Notes: generated by a model from the sequence alone, not told the origin. A DNA stretch of 64,000 nucleotides from Ruminococcus sp. (GCA_022779485.1 JALFTC010000047.1:1-64000); one strand, 5' to 3'. Counted from the stretch's first letter, positions 1 to 8,062 are shown. Numbers and translations are program-made.

Positions 1-410
1 CAATTTGTTACTCCATTTTTTACCGCTGTTTTTTTGTGTGCTTATTACAGTATTCACCGCCCCTAAAATGGACTTGCAGAAAAAAGTTGAAAAAACCTGA
101 AACTGTTGGAGAAATTCAGCCACAAAGAAACTTGTCAAAACTTGTAGCAAAGAGTATGAAGAGAACACCCACACCGCCACCAAAAGCACAAAGAAAGCAT
201 AAGGGAAATAATAAAGAACAGCGGTATATAAAACCCACCTTTTCCAATGTTAAAACCTGGGGTTTATTTGGGGCTTATTTGGGGTTTATTTGGGGCTTAT
301 CAATAAAAATAATCCCCAAAAGCTACAAGCCAATACAAAAACATAACCCCCTAAAAACCGCATAGGACAGCGGAAAACAAAGAATTACAAAACCTCACAA
401 AAAGTAAAAA
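1..410. other. Right end of a probable integrated element; no convincing gene
   Basis: This A-rich stretch lies to the left of the tRNA 3' fragment at 414-439. It has no reading frame with a good ribosome site and recognisable product. A plus-strand frame of 109 codons (36-365) reads as low-complexity Lys/Pro/Thr and Trp/Gly runs created by the repeats at 259-301, so I do not call it. A minus-strand frame is open from about 130 to the window edge and could be the start of a gene lying outside. By its position beside an att-like site it is most simply the terminal non-coding region of an integrative element or prophage. Confidence 0.4.
259..301 (+). repeat. Four tandem 11-bp repeats (possible integrase arm sites)
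   Basis: Four head-to-tail units of GGGGyTTATTT start at 259, 270, 281 and 292; the y alternates T, C, T, C and the last unit is slightly degraded. They lie about 115 bp from the tRNA-fragment junction. Short direct repeats of this size near an attachment site are typical arm-type binding sites for tyrosine integrases (Tn916 and lambda-like systems). That role is inferred from position only. Confidence 0.55.
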
Positions 411-413
411 GTC

Positions 414-439
414 GAGTTCAAGTCCCGTCACTCGCACCA
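414..439 (+). other. tRNA 3'-end fragment, probable att site (attL/attR)
   Basis: The sequence TTCAAGTCCCGT at 417-428 followed by CACTCGCACCA is a T-loop, the 3' T-stem strand, a 3' acceptor strand and CCA. The matching 5' half of a tRNA is absent. The expected 5' T-stem partner (ACGGG) is replaced by an unmatched TCGAG. A proper hairpin terminator follows directly at 447. This is what remains when an element integrates into the 3' end of a tRNA gene: the element is to the left and native flank to the right. The tRNA identity cannot be read from this piece. Confidence 0.7.
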
Positions 440-446
440 AGAAATT

Positions 447-494
447 AACCTTAAAAATGGCTTAGGTAAGCGGTTTTTAAGGTTTTTCTTTTTT
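447..494 (+). terminator. Rho-independent terminator (native tRNA terminator)
   Basis: A perfect 11-bp inverted repeat, AACCTTAAAAA (447-457) and TTTTTAAGGTT (474-484), is followed by a T-rich run. Its position directly after the CCA of the tRNA fragment suggests it terminated the original tRNA. Confidence 0.7.
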
Positions 495-664
495 CCTCTA
501 AAATATCTGTTGTCTTTACCGTTGTCTTTATTTTAGATTCATTTATTGTTTCCTTAATTGTTTGTTTATCACAAGATAAAGAATACAAAAAGAAATATTC
601 CAAAAATAGTAACCAACTTTTATAATTGGCGGTTGTGCAATATGTATAAACAGTTTTTTAAATG

Positions 665-687
665 TAAATTAATCAGTGTTCCCTTAA
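665..687. repeat. Solo end of the 165-bp MITE family
   Basis: The reverse complement of 665-687 begins TTAAGGGAACACTGATTAA and matches the terminal inverted repeat of the elements at 3944-4108 and 49900-50064. No second end is visible nearby. The rest of 500-800 is AT-rich and contains nothing else I recognise. Confidence 0.55.
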
Positions 688-806
688 AGGTTAAATAAAG
701 GTTAAATAATTTAGTTCGCATTGATTTTGGGTGCTTATTGTGGTATATTTGTATTGTTAAAAAAGAAATAATTTTGTAATAAATATTTTTCGGGAGATGA
801 TGGATT

Positions 807-1499
807 ATGAAAATACTGGTGCTTAACGGAAGTCCAAAGGCTAAAAGTGACACTATGCACCTTACCGGTGCATTTGTGGACGGAATTATGAAAAGCGGAG
901 AACATCAGCTTGAAATTGTTGATGTAATAAAAAAGGATATAAAGCCTTGTATGGGTTGCTTTGCCTGTTGGAAAATTCAAAAGGGCGAATGTATTCAGCA
1001 GGACGACCAAAACAGTATTTTGAAGAAGATTGTGGACTCCGACATTGTTATTTGGAGCTTTCCTCTTTACTGCTACGGTATTCCATCTCATTTAAAGGCG
1101 GTTATTGACAGGACTATCCCGCTTGCAAAAATGTCAATGAAGGAGGAAAACGGTGTTGTCAGACACGACACCCTTATTGATTTCTCAAAGAAACATTATG
1201 TTGTTATCAGCGGTTGCGGTTTTCCTGACTGGGACGGCAACTTTGACGGACTGAAAATACAGTGCAATAATATGTTCAGCAATAACGCAACTATTGTTTG
1301 TGTTCCCGAAACCCCTATGCTGAACGAACCCACTGCCGAACCATTGACAAAACCCCTACTTGAAAAATTCACCAAAGCAGGAGAAGAATTTGGCGAAAAT
1401 CTTTCATTGTCAGAAGAAACAATCGCTACTCTTGAAACCCCAATGCTACCCAACGATGTTTACATACAGATTGTAAATCAGAACGCAGATAATATGTGA
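807..1499 (+). CDS. Flavodoxin-fold NAD(P)H reductase with iron-sulfur cysteine motif
   Basis: The 230-residue protein opens with the FMN-binding start of the NADPH-dependent FMN reductase/flavodoxin family (MKILVLNGSPKAKSDT). Residues about 48-62 hold a compact cysteine motif, CX2CX2CX7C, like the 4Fe-4S motif of archaeal and clostridial iron-sulfur flavoproteins (Isf). It probably transfers electrons between ferredoxin or NAD(P)H and a small acceptor in the cytoplasm; the acceptor cannot be told. A GGGAG ribosome site lies upstream of the chosen ATG. It is a single gene convergent with the PTS gene and shares a two-way terminator with it. The simple family call is firm; the Isf-like cluster is inferred from cysteine spacing. 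Confidence 0.8.
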   Translation: MKILVLNGSPKAKSDTMHLTGAFVDGIMKSGEHQLEIVDVIKKDIKPCMGCFACWKIQKGECIQQDDQNSILKKIVDSDIVIWSFPLYCYGIPSHLKAVIDRTIPLAKMSMKEENGVVRHDTLIDFSKKHYVVISGCGFPDWDGNFDGLKIQCNNMFSNNATIVCVPETPMLNEPTAEPLTKPLLEKFTKAGEEFGENLSLSEETIATLETPMLPNDVYIQIVNQNADNM

Positions 1500-1552
1500 T
1501 TAAATAATTCTACATAGATAATTCATAGATAATTATTCTTATTCGGAATAAT

Positions 1553-1585
1553 AAAAGCATCGGAAGAGAAACCGATGCTTTTATT
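1553..1585. terminator. Bidirectional terminator
   Basis: AAAAGCATCGG (1553-1563) pairs with CCGATGCTTTT (1572-1582), with A- and T-tracts on both sides. It serves the converging flavoprotein and PTS genes. Confidence 0.8.
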
Positions 1586-1598
1586 TTGGAAATTTTGC

Positions 1599-3755
1599 TT
1601 ACTTAATTTCTAAAATTTCATCTCCGACAGTGATTGCACCTGCTTTGAGATGGTTAAATTCAGAATAATCAGGTGTGTTGCAGATAACCATTGGTGTTGT
1701 CAGCTTGTAGCCTGCCTTTTTGATTTCCTCAATGTCAAAGGTTATAAGCAAGTCGCCCTTTTTCACCTGTTGACCTGACTTAACATGGCTTTCAAAGAAC
1801 TGTCCGTTCAGCTTAACTGTATCAATACCGATGTGAAGTATCATATTACAGCCTTTTTCCGAAATAAGGCTTACTGCGTGTTTTGTGTCAAAAACAGTAT
1901 CAACCTTACCGTCGCAAGGAGCATACAGTTCTCCGACAGTTGGCTCAACTGCTATTCCGTCGCCGATTACCTTGTTTGAGAATACAGCGTCATCTACATT
2001 TTCAAGTGGTACTACCTCACCTGTGAGGTGGGAACAGAGGATTTCTGCCTTTGAATTTTCTTTATCTTCACCGGTTTTTTCTGCGGTATTATCAGATTTT
2101 TCTTCCTTTGGTTTTTCGGAGTCGGTCACATCCAAAATCTTGTCAAGATTGTTTGATGCGTCTGTTTCCATAAAGTCCTCAAGGTTGGATTTTACAACGG
2201 AAACCTGTGGTCCGTAAATCACCTGAATGCCGTCACCTTTTCGAACAACACCTGACGCACCGCTGTCCTTTAACAGGTTATCCTTAACCAAATCGGGATT
2301 GATAACGGTAATTCTAAGCCTTGTTGCACAGCAGTCAACATCGGAAATATTTTCTTTTCCCCCTAAACCCTTTAGGATTAATGCACTTACTGTGTCAACT
2401 GTGCCGTCAGACTTTTTGTCTGCCTTATTCTTTCTGTCGTTTACATCCTGACGGGTGTAGAGCTTTGTTTCTTCATCGTCAGCCTCACGACCCGGAGTTT
2501 TGTAGTTGAACTTTGTAATCATAAAGTAGAATACAAAGTAGTAAATTACTGCATAAACAAGACCTACAATGACAATCCAAATCCAGTTAGTTTTACTATT
2601 TCCCTGCAAGATGCCAAACAGGGTAAGGTCTATTGCACCCCCTGAGAAGGTCATACCAACGCCAACATTGAGTATGTGCATCAGCATATAGGAAAGTCCT
2701 GCAAGGATGCAGTGAACGGCATACATAACAGGAGCAACAAAGAGGAATGTAAATTCCAAAGGCTCTGTAATACCTGTAATCATAGATGTAAGTGCGGCGG
2801 AAAGCAGCAAACCGCCAACAACCTTTTTCTTTTCGGGACGAGCAGCCCTGTACATTGCAAATGCTGCGGCAGGAAGTCCGAAAATCATAAATGGGAATTT
2901 ACCGGACATAAATCTTGTAGCCTCAACTGAGAAACGCTGTGTTGAGTCAGAGGCAAGCTGTGCAAAGAATATGTTTTGTGCACCCTGAACAGTTGTGCCG
3001 TCAATTACCATTGAACCGCCAAGCTCTGTTTGCCAGAACGGCATATAGAAAACATGGTGAAGTCCAAAAGGAATTAAGGCTCTTTCGATAATTCCGTAAA
3101 TCCAAGTTCCTGCATAGCCTGACCGGAGAACAAGATTTCCAAGCTGAGAAATACCCAACTGTACAACAGGCCAGATGAAGAACATTGCAGCACCTACAAG
3201 TACATATACTACACTGCATATGATAGGCACAAATCTTGTTCCGCCAAAGAATGACAGCACCTGCGGAAGTTCAATTTTGTAAAATTTGTTGTGTAGAGCC
3301 GCAACGCCAAGTCCTACAATGATACCTCCGAAAACACCCATTTGCAAGGTTGTAATACCAAGTGTGGTGGTGGTGGAATTTTCAGCCATAGCAGATACAC
3401 CGCCCTTAGCCTCAATCAATGCACTGATGGCTGTGTTCATAATAAGGTAGCTTATTGCACCTGACAAGGCTGCAACAGCCTTCTCTTTTTTAGCCATACC
3501 AATGGCAACACCCATTGCAAAAAGCAGGGCAAGGTTGTCAAACACAATACTGCCTGTCTTTCTCATCAGGTCAAAAATTGTGAATAGCACTCCACCCTCG
3601 GTAATAACACCGTCAAGGTTATAGGTGGAAAGTGTGGTTGGGTTTGTAAAGGAACTGCCTATTCCCAGGAGAAGTCCTGCGATTGGAAGCAAAGCAATCG
3701 GTAGCATAAAGGAACGGCCTACCCTTTGCAAAACACCAAAAATTTTGTCTTTCAA
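1599..3755 (-). CDS. PTS EIICBA, glucose/maltose/GlcNAc family
   Basis: This three-domain sugar permease has 718 residues. EIIC (about 1-425) has repeated membrane helices and the GITEPLEF signature near 327. EIIB (about 455-530) holds the phosphorylated Cys476 in DCCATRLR. EIIA (about 575-718) has the phospho-His641 in LHIGID. It takes up and phosphorylates a hexose or disaccharide using phosphate from HPr. The stretch HHVFYMPFWQT resembles the alpha-glucoside/maltose branch (MalP/AglA) more than PtsG, so maltose-type sugars are my best guess; the substrate is inference. The start is TTG, chosen for a GGAGG site nine bases upstream. No EI, HPr or regulator gene is next to it. Confidence 0.85.
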   Translation of the reverse strand: MKDKIFGVLQRVGRSFMLPIALLPIAGLLLGIGSSFTNPTTLSTYNLDGVITEGGVLFTIFDLMRKTGSIVFDNLALLFAMGVAIGMAKKEKAVAALSGAISYLIMNTAISALIEAKGGVSAMAENSTTTTLGITTLQMGVFGGIIVGLGVAALHNKFYKIELPQVLSFFGGTRFVPIICSVVYVLVGAAMFFIWPVVQLGISQLGNLVLRSGYAGTWIYGIIERALIPFGLHHVFYMPFWQTELGGSMVIDGTTVQGAQNIFFAQLASDSTQRFSVEATRFMSGKFPFMIFGLPAAAFAMYRAARPEKKKVVGGLLLSAALTSMITGITEPLEFTFLFVAPVMYAVHCILAGLSYMLMHILNVGVGMTFSGGAIDLTLFGILQGNSKTNWIWIVIVGLVYAVIYYFVFYFMITKFNYKTPGREADDEETKLYTRQDVNDRKNKADKKSDGTVDTVSALILKGLGGKENISDVDCCATRLRITVINPDLVKDNLLKDSGASGVVRKGDGIQVIYGPQVSVVKSNLEDFMETDASNNLDKILDVTDSEKPKEEKSDNTAEKTGEDKENSKAEILCSHLTGEVVPLENVDDAVFSNKVIGDGIAVEPTVGELYAPCDGKVDTVFDTKHAVSLISEKGCNMILHIGIDTVKLNGQFFESHVKSGQQVKKGDLLITFDIEEIKKAGYKLTTPMVICNTPDYSEFNHLKAGAITVGDEILEIK

Positions 3756-3821
3756 GATACTGAACCTCCAAAAATTTAAGTATTAATCTCAATAAATACC
3801 TTTTGCGATACCTATAAGACC

Positions 3822-3849
3822 ATTATAATAGATTTTAACAAAAACTCAA
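3822..3849 (-). promoter_or_regulatory. Promoter of the PTS gene
   Basis: On the minus strand TTGAGT (3849-3844), a 16-base spacer and TATAAT (3827-3822) give a good sigma-A promoter about 65 bases before the TTG start. Confidence 0.6.
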
Positions 3850-3906
3850 TATATTATTTTATTTTTTTATAACATTTTACTATGTAAATTATGGAAATTC
3901 TTATAA

Positions 3907-3937
3907 AAAAACCGCCTTGCATAAGCAAAACGGTTTA
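3907..3937 (-). terminator. Terminator of hisJ, displaced by a MITE
   Basis: AAACCG and CGGTTT arms with an inner TTGC/GCAA stem form a hairpin followed, on the minus strand, by a T-run. It belongs to the phosphatase gene ending at 4106 but is now separated from it by the 165-bp element at 3944-4108. Confidence 0.6.
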
Positions 3938-3943
3938 AAAAAC

Positions 3944-4108
3944 TAAGGAAACACTGAATAAATCACTTTACACATCTTGTTTGCATATTTTTCGCCGGTT
4001 TGCCCAAAAAATCCTCATAATACGACAGTATTACTGCGGTTTTTTGAACATACCGACAAAAAATCTGACAGCACAATCTGTGCAAATGATTTAATCAGTG
4101 TCTCCCTA
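3944..4108. mobile_element. 165-bp MITE, copy A
   Basis: A non-coding element with terminal inverted repeats of about 20 bp (AGGAAACACTGAATAAATCA at one end, GGGAGACACTGATTAAATCA at the other) and TA at both outer borders. It differs from the reverse complement of copy B (49900-50064) at about 13 of 165 positions. The centre forms a hairpin, AATAC-GACA-GTATT (4019-4032). The size, TA target and ends fit a MITE mobilised by an IS630/Tc1-mariner-type transposase; no transposase is in the window. Its TA and first G form the TAG stop of the adjoining gene. Confidence 0.8.
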
Positions 4109-4924
4109 AATTTTCACCTCAACAGGTGTGTGCTTTTCGTAGTAGCAGTATGAGGTAAAGCCTATTTTTTTCAGCATTTCTATTGCCGTTACAAGGTCTT
4201 TTCCCAGAACATCTTTTTTGTGGGCGTCACTTCCCAAGGTTATAAGTTTACCCCCAAAATCCTTGTACCTTTTCAGCAAATCCTCACCGGGCATCGGTCT
4301 GCCCAATGGCTTACTCATTGTTGAGGTGTTCACTTCTAAGGCTTTATTATTCTTTACAAGAATTTTAAGTATTTCATCAATAGTATTCTCATACCTTGTG
4401 TAGTCAAGGCTAAGGTTTGTCCTCTCACGAATATATCTTGCAGGATAGTCAAAGTGTGCAAGGCTGTCAAAGCCGTTCCACTTTACGACCTCAAGCTGTT
4501 CCTTAAAATATTCATCAAGGAGTGAATCTATATTTTTGCTATTATATTCCAAAAAGTAGTAATCCTCTTTCCCCTTTGCCTGATGAGTTGACGCCAAAAC
4601 AAAGTCAAAATCTGCAAGGCTTAGGGCTGTTTTAGTTTTCTCGGGAAAATGAGTAGGCTCACCAAGTTCAACCCCTGCAAGGACTTTAATTTTATCCTTA
4701 TAAAGTGTTGCAACTCGTCTTGTTTCCAATGCAGACTGTGGGATAGCCTCCTCCAAAACCACTCCAAACTCGTTGTTTTTGTCACCTATTCCCAATACGT
4801 CACAGTGGTCTGTGATTGTTAAAACATCTATTTTATTTTCTACTGCCTGTTTCACCATTTCTTCAACAGGAACTTCACCGTCAAAGGAAAATGATGAATG
4901 AGTGTGGCTGTCACATAAAAACAT
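4106..4924 (-). CDS. hisJ: Histidinol-phosphatase, PHP family (HisJ type)
   Basis: The 272-residue PHP-domain protein starts MFLCDSHTHSSFSFDG, with the metal-binding DxHxH motif, and has later metal ligands in ITDHCD and GSDAHK. The family hydrolyses L-histidinol phosphate in histidine synthesis, but PHP phosphoesterases also include other substrates and no his genes are adjacent, so the substrate is inferred. I start at the ATG at 4924, since ACGGTGA lies just upstream; an upstream GTG would add three residues. The stop codon TAG is built partly from the MITE immediately downstream. Confidence 0.75.
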   Translation of the reverse strand: MFLCDSHTHSSFSFDGEVPVEEMVKQAVENKIDVLTITDHCDVLGIGDKNNEFGVVLEEAIPQSALETRRVATLYKDKIKVLAGVELGEPTHFPEKTKTALSLADFDFVLASTHQAKGKEDYYFLEYNSKNIDSLLDEYFKEQLEVVKWNGFDSLAHFDYPARYIRERTNLSLDYTRYENTIDEILKILVKNNKALEVNTSTMSKPLGRPMPGEDLLKRYKDFGGKLITLGSDAHKKDVLGKDLVTAIEMLKKIGFTSYCYYEKHTPVEVKI

Positions 4925-5001
4925 ACATATCACCGTAAAAAGTTTATCACATTATGACCTTTTATGCAAGGAAACTTCTTTACTTTTACCCTTTCGAGTA
5001 G

Positions 5002-5037
5002 TATAATATAACAGAATTTATTTTTTGGAGGTACATT
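5002..5037 (+). promoter_or_regulatory. Promoter -10 and ribosome site of the ACT-DUF711 operon
   Basis: TATAAT at 5002-5007 has a weak TTTACT -35 seventeen bases upstream. TTTTGGAGG follows, ending about seven bases before the ATG at 5038. Confidence 0.5.
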
Positions 5038-5301
5038 ATGAAAGCTGTTATTACCGTTGTTGGTAAAGATACTGTTGGTATTCTTGCAAAGGTTTCCACA
5101 GTATGCTCTGAGCATGAGGCAAATGTTATTGAGGTATCACAAAGTGTTCTTCAGGATATGTTTGCTATGATTATGCTTGTTGAGTTAAGAAAGAAAAACT
5201 TTGGCGAGCTTTCTTCTAACCTTGAAAAATTAGGTGAAGAAAATAATCTTAAAATACACTCTATGCACGAAGATATTTTTAATTCTATGCATAAGATTTA
5301 A
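5038..5301 (+). CDS. ACT-domain protein (UPF0237 family)
   Basis: An 87-residue protein consisting of one ACT domain ([20 protein letters not shown]), the fold that binds amino acids or other small ligands in regulatory proteins. Stand-alone UPF0237 members are regularly found upstream of a DUF711 gene, as here, with an 11-base gap, so the two probably act together. The ligand is unknown. A GGAGG site precedes the ATG. Confidence 0.85.
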   Translation: MKAVITVVGKDTVGILAKVSTVCSEHEANVIEVSQSVLQDMFAMIMLVELRKKNFGELSSNLEKLGEENNLKIHSMHEDIFNSMHKI

Positions 5302-5312
5302 GAGGTAATGTA

Positions 5313-6671
5313 ATGCTTGAAACAAAAGATATACTTGAAACTATAAATATGATCGACAACGAGGACCTTGATGTAAGAACTATTACTATGGGTATTTCTC
5401 TGCTTGATTGTATGGACGAAAACATTGACAAAGCCTGTCAAAAGGTTTACGACAAAATCTGCTTTAGTGCAAAGGACCTTGTTAAAACAGGACAGGACAT
5501 TGAAGAGGAATACGGTATTCCAATCATTAACAAAAGAGTATCTGTTACTCCTATCGGAATGATTGCCGCACCTTGCAAAAACGGTGACATAACAAAGTTT
5601 GCACTTGCCCTTGACAAGGCGGCAGACACCCTTGGAATTAACTTTATCGGCGGTTACTCCGCACTTGTTCAAAAGGGCTTTGCATCAGGTGATATGGAGC
5701 TTATCAAGTCAATTCCACAGGCACTTGCCACAACAGAAAGAGTTTGTTCTTCTGTAAACATCGGCTCTACCAAGGCAGGAATTAACCTTGACGCTGTTAA
5801 GATTATGGGTGAAATTGTAAAGGAAACAGCAGTTTTGACTAAAGACAGGGACTGCATTGGCGCTGCAAAGCTTGTTGTGTTCTGTAATGCTCCCGAGGAC
5901 AACCCATTTATGGCAGGGGCATTCCATGGTGTTGGCGAGGCTGACAAGGTTATTAATGTTGGTGTTTCAGGCCCCGGTGTTGTAAGGGCTGCTCTCACAA
6001 AGTGCAAGGACCACAACATTGCACAGATTGCAGATGTAATCAAGAAAACTGCATTTAAGATTACAAGAATGGGTCAGCTTGTTGCACAGCAGGCAAGTAA
6101 AAGACTTGATGTTCCCTTTGGCATTGTTGACCTTTCCCTTGCCCCTACCCCTGCTGTGGGCGACTCTGTTGCTTACATACTTGAGGAAATGGGTCTTGAG
6201 GGTTGCGGTTGCCACGGTACAACAGCCGCACTTGCAATGCTTAACGACGCTGTTAAGAAGGGTGGCGTTATGGCGTCATCAAGAGTTGGCGGACTTTCCG
6301 GTGCATTTATTCCTGTTTCGGAGGATGCGGGTATGATAGCCGCAACGGAAAACGGATACCTTGACATTACAAAGCTTGAAAGTATGACTGCTGTTTGCTC
6401 TGTCGGCCTTGATATGATTGTTGTTCCCGGCGACACAAGTGCCGAGGTTATCTCTGCTGTCATTGCTGACGAGGCTGCAATCGGTATGGTAAATTCTAAG
6501 ACAACTGCTGTAAGGCTTATTCCTGCCATTGGCAAAAAAGCAGGAGATTCCCTTAACTTTGGCGGTTTGCTTGGTAAAGGACCTGTTATGGAACTGAGAA
6601 AAGGCTCACCCGAAAGGTTCATTCACCGAGGCGGACAAATCCCGGCACCTCTTCAGTCACTAAAGAACTGA
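5313..6671 (+). CDS. UPF0210/DUF711 family protein
   Basis: The 452-residue protein belongs to the conserved DUF711 (UPF0210, 'PFL-like') family, of the usual length. Glycine-rich segments such as [12 protein letters not shown] and [14 protein letters not shown] are typical. The family is structurally related to glycyl-radical enzymes but has no proven reaction, so I give none. It is cotranscribed with the ACT protein. AGAGGT precedes the ATG and a terminator follows at 6693. Confidence 0.85.
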   Translation: MLETKDILETINMIDNEDLDVRTITMGISLLDCMDENIDKACQKVYDKICFSAKDLVKTGQDIEEEYGIPIINKRVSVTPIGMIAAPCKNGDITKFALALDKAADTLGINFIGGYSALVQKGFASGDMELIKSIPQALATTERVCSSVNIGSTKAGINLDAVKIMGEIVKETAVLTKDRDCIGAAKLVVFCNAPEDNPFMAGAFHGVGEADKVINVGVSGPGVVRAALTKCKDHNIAQIADVIKKTAFKITRMGQLVAQQASKRLDVPFGIVDLSLAPTPAVGDSVAYILEEMGLEGCGCHGTTAALAMLNDAVKKGGVMASSRVGGLSGAFIPVSEDAGMIAATENGYLDITKLESMTAVCSVGLDMIVVPGDTSAEVISAVIADEAAIGMVNSKTTAVRLIPAIGKKAGDSLNFGGLLGKGPVMELRKGSPERFIHRGGQIPAPLQSLKN

Positions 6672-6692
6672 TTTCTAAAAAACTTCTATAAA

Positions 6693-6722
6693 AGCTCTGT
6701 CACAAGGCAGAGCTATTGTTTT
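6693..6722 (+). terminator. Terminator of the ACT-DUF711 operon
   Basis: AGCTCTG (6693-6699) pairs with CAGAGCT (6708-6714) and is followed by a T-run. Confidence 0.7.
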
Positions 6723-6734
6723 TTCACAGAAAAA

Positions 6735-6762
6735 AAAGCACTCCAAACGGAGTGCCTTTTTA
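6735..6762 (-). terminator. Terminator of the membrane-protein gene at 6777
   Basis: GCACTCC (6738-6744) pairs with GGAGTGC (6749-6755), flanked by A- and T-runs that suit either strand. Confidence 0.7.
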
Positions 6763-6776
6763 TTAGCTTAATTAAA

Positions 6777-7181
6777 TTATGCCTGTTTCTTGTTGTTGTT
6801 TGCACCAATAAGGTAAAGTACAGGAAGTACAAGACCTGAGAACAAGCTAATGATTGTTGTAAATCCAAAGCTTTCAGGATATGCAATCATTGAGAAAATA
6901 AAAGATACTACTGTCAAAGCCGCAATAATAACACCAAAGGCAATGCATACGCCTGCCTTGTCAGGCTTGTTCCAGTTAACTACACCAAGGATACCTGCTA
7001 CAAATTCTGCAACTGAACCTACTAATGAAAGAATTCCTGAAACCCAAAGAAGACCTGTAGAAGCTCCTAATGCTCCGAGAACACTGATACCTGCCATTGT
7101 TACAAGTGAAACAATGAGGGCGATTGAGCCGAAGACAATCATAAGGATACCTACAACCTTAAGCATTTTTGAACCTGTCAT
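6777..7181 (-). CDS. Small four-helix membrane protein, unknown function
   Basis: The 134-residue protein has four hydrophobic segments at about 8-35, 42-68, 78-100 and 104-127, with short loops and a Lys-rich end. The layout is like DUF4064-type small membrane proteins but I recognise no active residue. A GGAGG site lies seven bases before the ATG. It is single, between its own terminator and a long non-coding region. Confidence 0.6.
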   Translation of the reverse strand: MTGSKMLKVVGILMIVFGSIALIVSLVTMAGISVLGALGASTGLLWVSGILSLVGSVAEFVAGILGVVNWNKPDKAGVCIAFGVIIAALTVVSFIFSMIAYPESFGFTTIISLFSGLVLPVLYLIGANNNKKQA

Positions 7182-7500
7182 AGTTCTACCTCCAAAATAA
7201 TTTATTTACAGATTAACTGTGAATACATTATAGCATACATTGTCAATTATTGCACTATATATGACAGGATTGTATATTTAGTTACAAAATTTTCATTATT
7301 ATATAAGTAAAATATTGATAATTATCTGTTAAGTGCAATTATACTCTTTTGATTTTACTATAACTTATCATTCTATTTAATCCTCGTGCTACTTCACTCT
7401 TCCCTATTATATTTTACTTGCCAAAAAATCCAAAGAAAAAGGGTTAGTGAATAGTGAAAAGTGATTAGTGATTAAGTAAATATAGAGTTGTTTAGTGATA
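7182..7500. other. AT-rich non-coding region
   Basis: No gene is visible. The last 70 bases carry irregular direct repeats of AGTGATTAGTGATTA type leading into the hairpin array at 7502. Confidence 0.5.
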
Positions 7501-7501
7501 T

Positions 7502-7653
7502 TCTGCCAAAGGCAGAGTGATATTTTCACTATGTGAAAGTTATACTTATGCTATGCATAAGTGATATTATCTTCGCCAAAAAACTGCCCAAAGGGCAATA
7601 TCACTTGGCAACCCAACTATCACTGCGAAGCAATATAACTCGCCGTAAGGCGA
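7502..7653. repeat. Array of seven short hairpins
   Basis: Consecutive tiny stem-loops with 3-4 base loops: TCTGCC/GGCAGA (7502-7516), TTTCAC/GTGAAA (7524-7538), CTTATGC/GCATAAG (7545-7561), TGCCC/GGGCA (7585-7597), TTGG/CCAA (7605-7616), TGC/GCA (7623-7631) and TCGCC/GGCGA (7640-7653). Most are separated by short TGATATT, ATATCAC or ATATAAC spacers. The stems differ in sequence but keep the same design, so it is a patterned repeat, not random. It lies downstream of the tRNA operon terminator. Confidence 0.65.
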
Positions 7654-7662
7654 ATATAACTG

Positions 7663-7694
7663 AAAAAGACGATTGCTAAGGCAACCGTCTTTTT
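7663..7694 (-). terminator. Terminator of the tRNA operon
   Basis: AAAAAGACG-TTGC pairs with GCAA-CGTCTTTTT around a short TAAG loop, three bases after the tRNA-Gln CCA on the minus strand. Confidence 0.8.
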
Positions 7695-7696
7695 CC

Positions 7697-7771
7697 TGGC
7701 TGAGCTGGCGGGATTTGAACCCACGAGTGACGGAGTCAAAGTCCGTTGCCTTACCGCTTGGCGACAGCTCA
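7697..7771 (-). tRNA. tRNA-Gln (TTG)
   Basis: The reverse strand folds as a cloverleaf with acceptor TGAGCTG/CAGCTCA, anticodon loop CTTTGAC (anticodon TTG), T-loop TTCAAAT and an encoded CCA. It is the last tRNA of the cluster Arg-His-Lys-Gln. Confidence 0.93.
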
Positions 7772-7782
7772 TTATAAAAAAT

Positions 7783-7821
7783 AAAAACCGTATTGGTGTG
7801 TATCACAAAAATACGGTTTTT
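7783..7821 (-). terminator. Internal hairpin between tRNA-Lys and tRNA-Gln
   Basis: AAAAACCGTATT (7783-7794) pairs with AATACGGTTTTT (7810-7821). It may be a partial terminator or a processing hairpin inside the tRNA operon. Confidence 0.6.
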
Positions 7822-7824
7822 ATT

Positions 7825-7901
7825 TGGTGACCCATCGGAGATTCGAACTCCGGACACCTTGATTAAAAGTCAAGTGCTCTGCCAACTGAGCTAATGGATC
7901 A
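7825..7901 (-). tRNA. tRNA-Lys (TTT)
   Basis: Acceptor TGATCCA pairs with TGGGTCA (one G-T pair); the anticodon loop CTTTTAA gives anticodon TTT; T-loop TTCGAAT and encoded CCA are present. Confidence 0.93.
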
Positions 7902-7903
7902 AA

Positions 7904-7981
7904 TGGGGTGGATAGTCGGATTCGAACCGACGGTCTCCAGTGCCACAAACTGGCGCTTTAACCAACTAAGCTATACCCACC
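7904..7981 (-). tRNA. tRNA-His (GTG)
   Basis: The anticodon loop TTGTGGC gives anticodon GTG. An extra 5' G opposite the C at position 73, the histidine identity mark, is present, with an encoded CCA. Confidence 0.93.
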
Positions 7982-7984
7982 ATA

Positions 7985-8062
7985 TGGCGCGCCAGAAGGG
8001 ACTCGAACCCCTGACCTACTGCTTAGAAGGCAGTTGCTCTATCCAGCTGAGCTACTGGCGCA
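7985..8062 (-). tRNA. tRNA-Arg (TCT)
   Basis: Acceptor TGCGCCA pairs with TGGCGCG (one mismatch at the end); the anticodon loop CTTCTAA gives TCT; encoded CCA. It is the first gene of the tRNA operon. Confidence 0.93.

Noticed and set aside
1-130. Open minus-strand frame running off the left edge
   Set aside because: It could be the start of an integrase or another element gene, but the visible residues show no family motif and no clear start, so I did not call it.
36-365. 109-codon plus-strand frame at the window start
   Set aside because: It has no ribosome site, and its second half is produced by the tandem repeats at 259-301. Composition is unlike the real genes.
1785-2930. Plus-strand frames inside the PTS gene
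   Set aside because: Antisense shadows of a strongly conserved gene, without ribosome sites or family motifs.
5447-6622. Minus-strand frames inside the DUF711 gene
   Set aside because: Shadows caused by low-stop codon usage in the true gene.
7441-7660. Possible CRISPR array
   Set aside because: The repeats are short hairpins with differing sequences and irregular spacing; there is no constant 24-37-base repeat, no unique spacer set and no cas gene.
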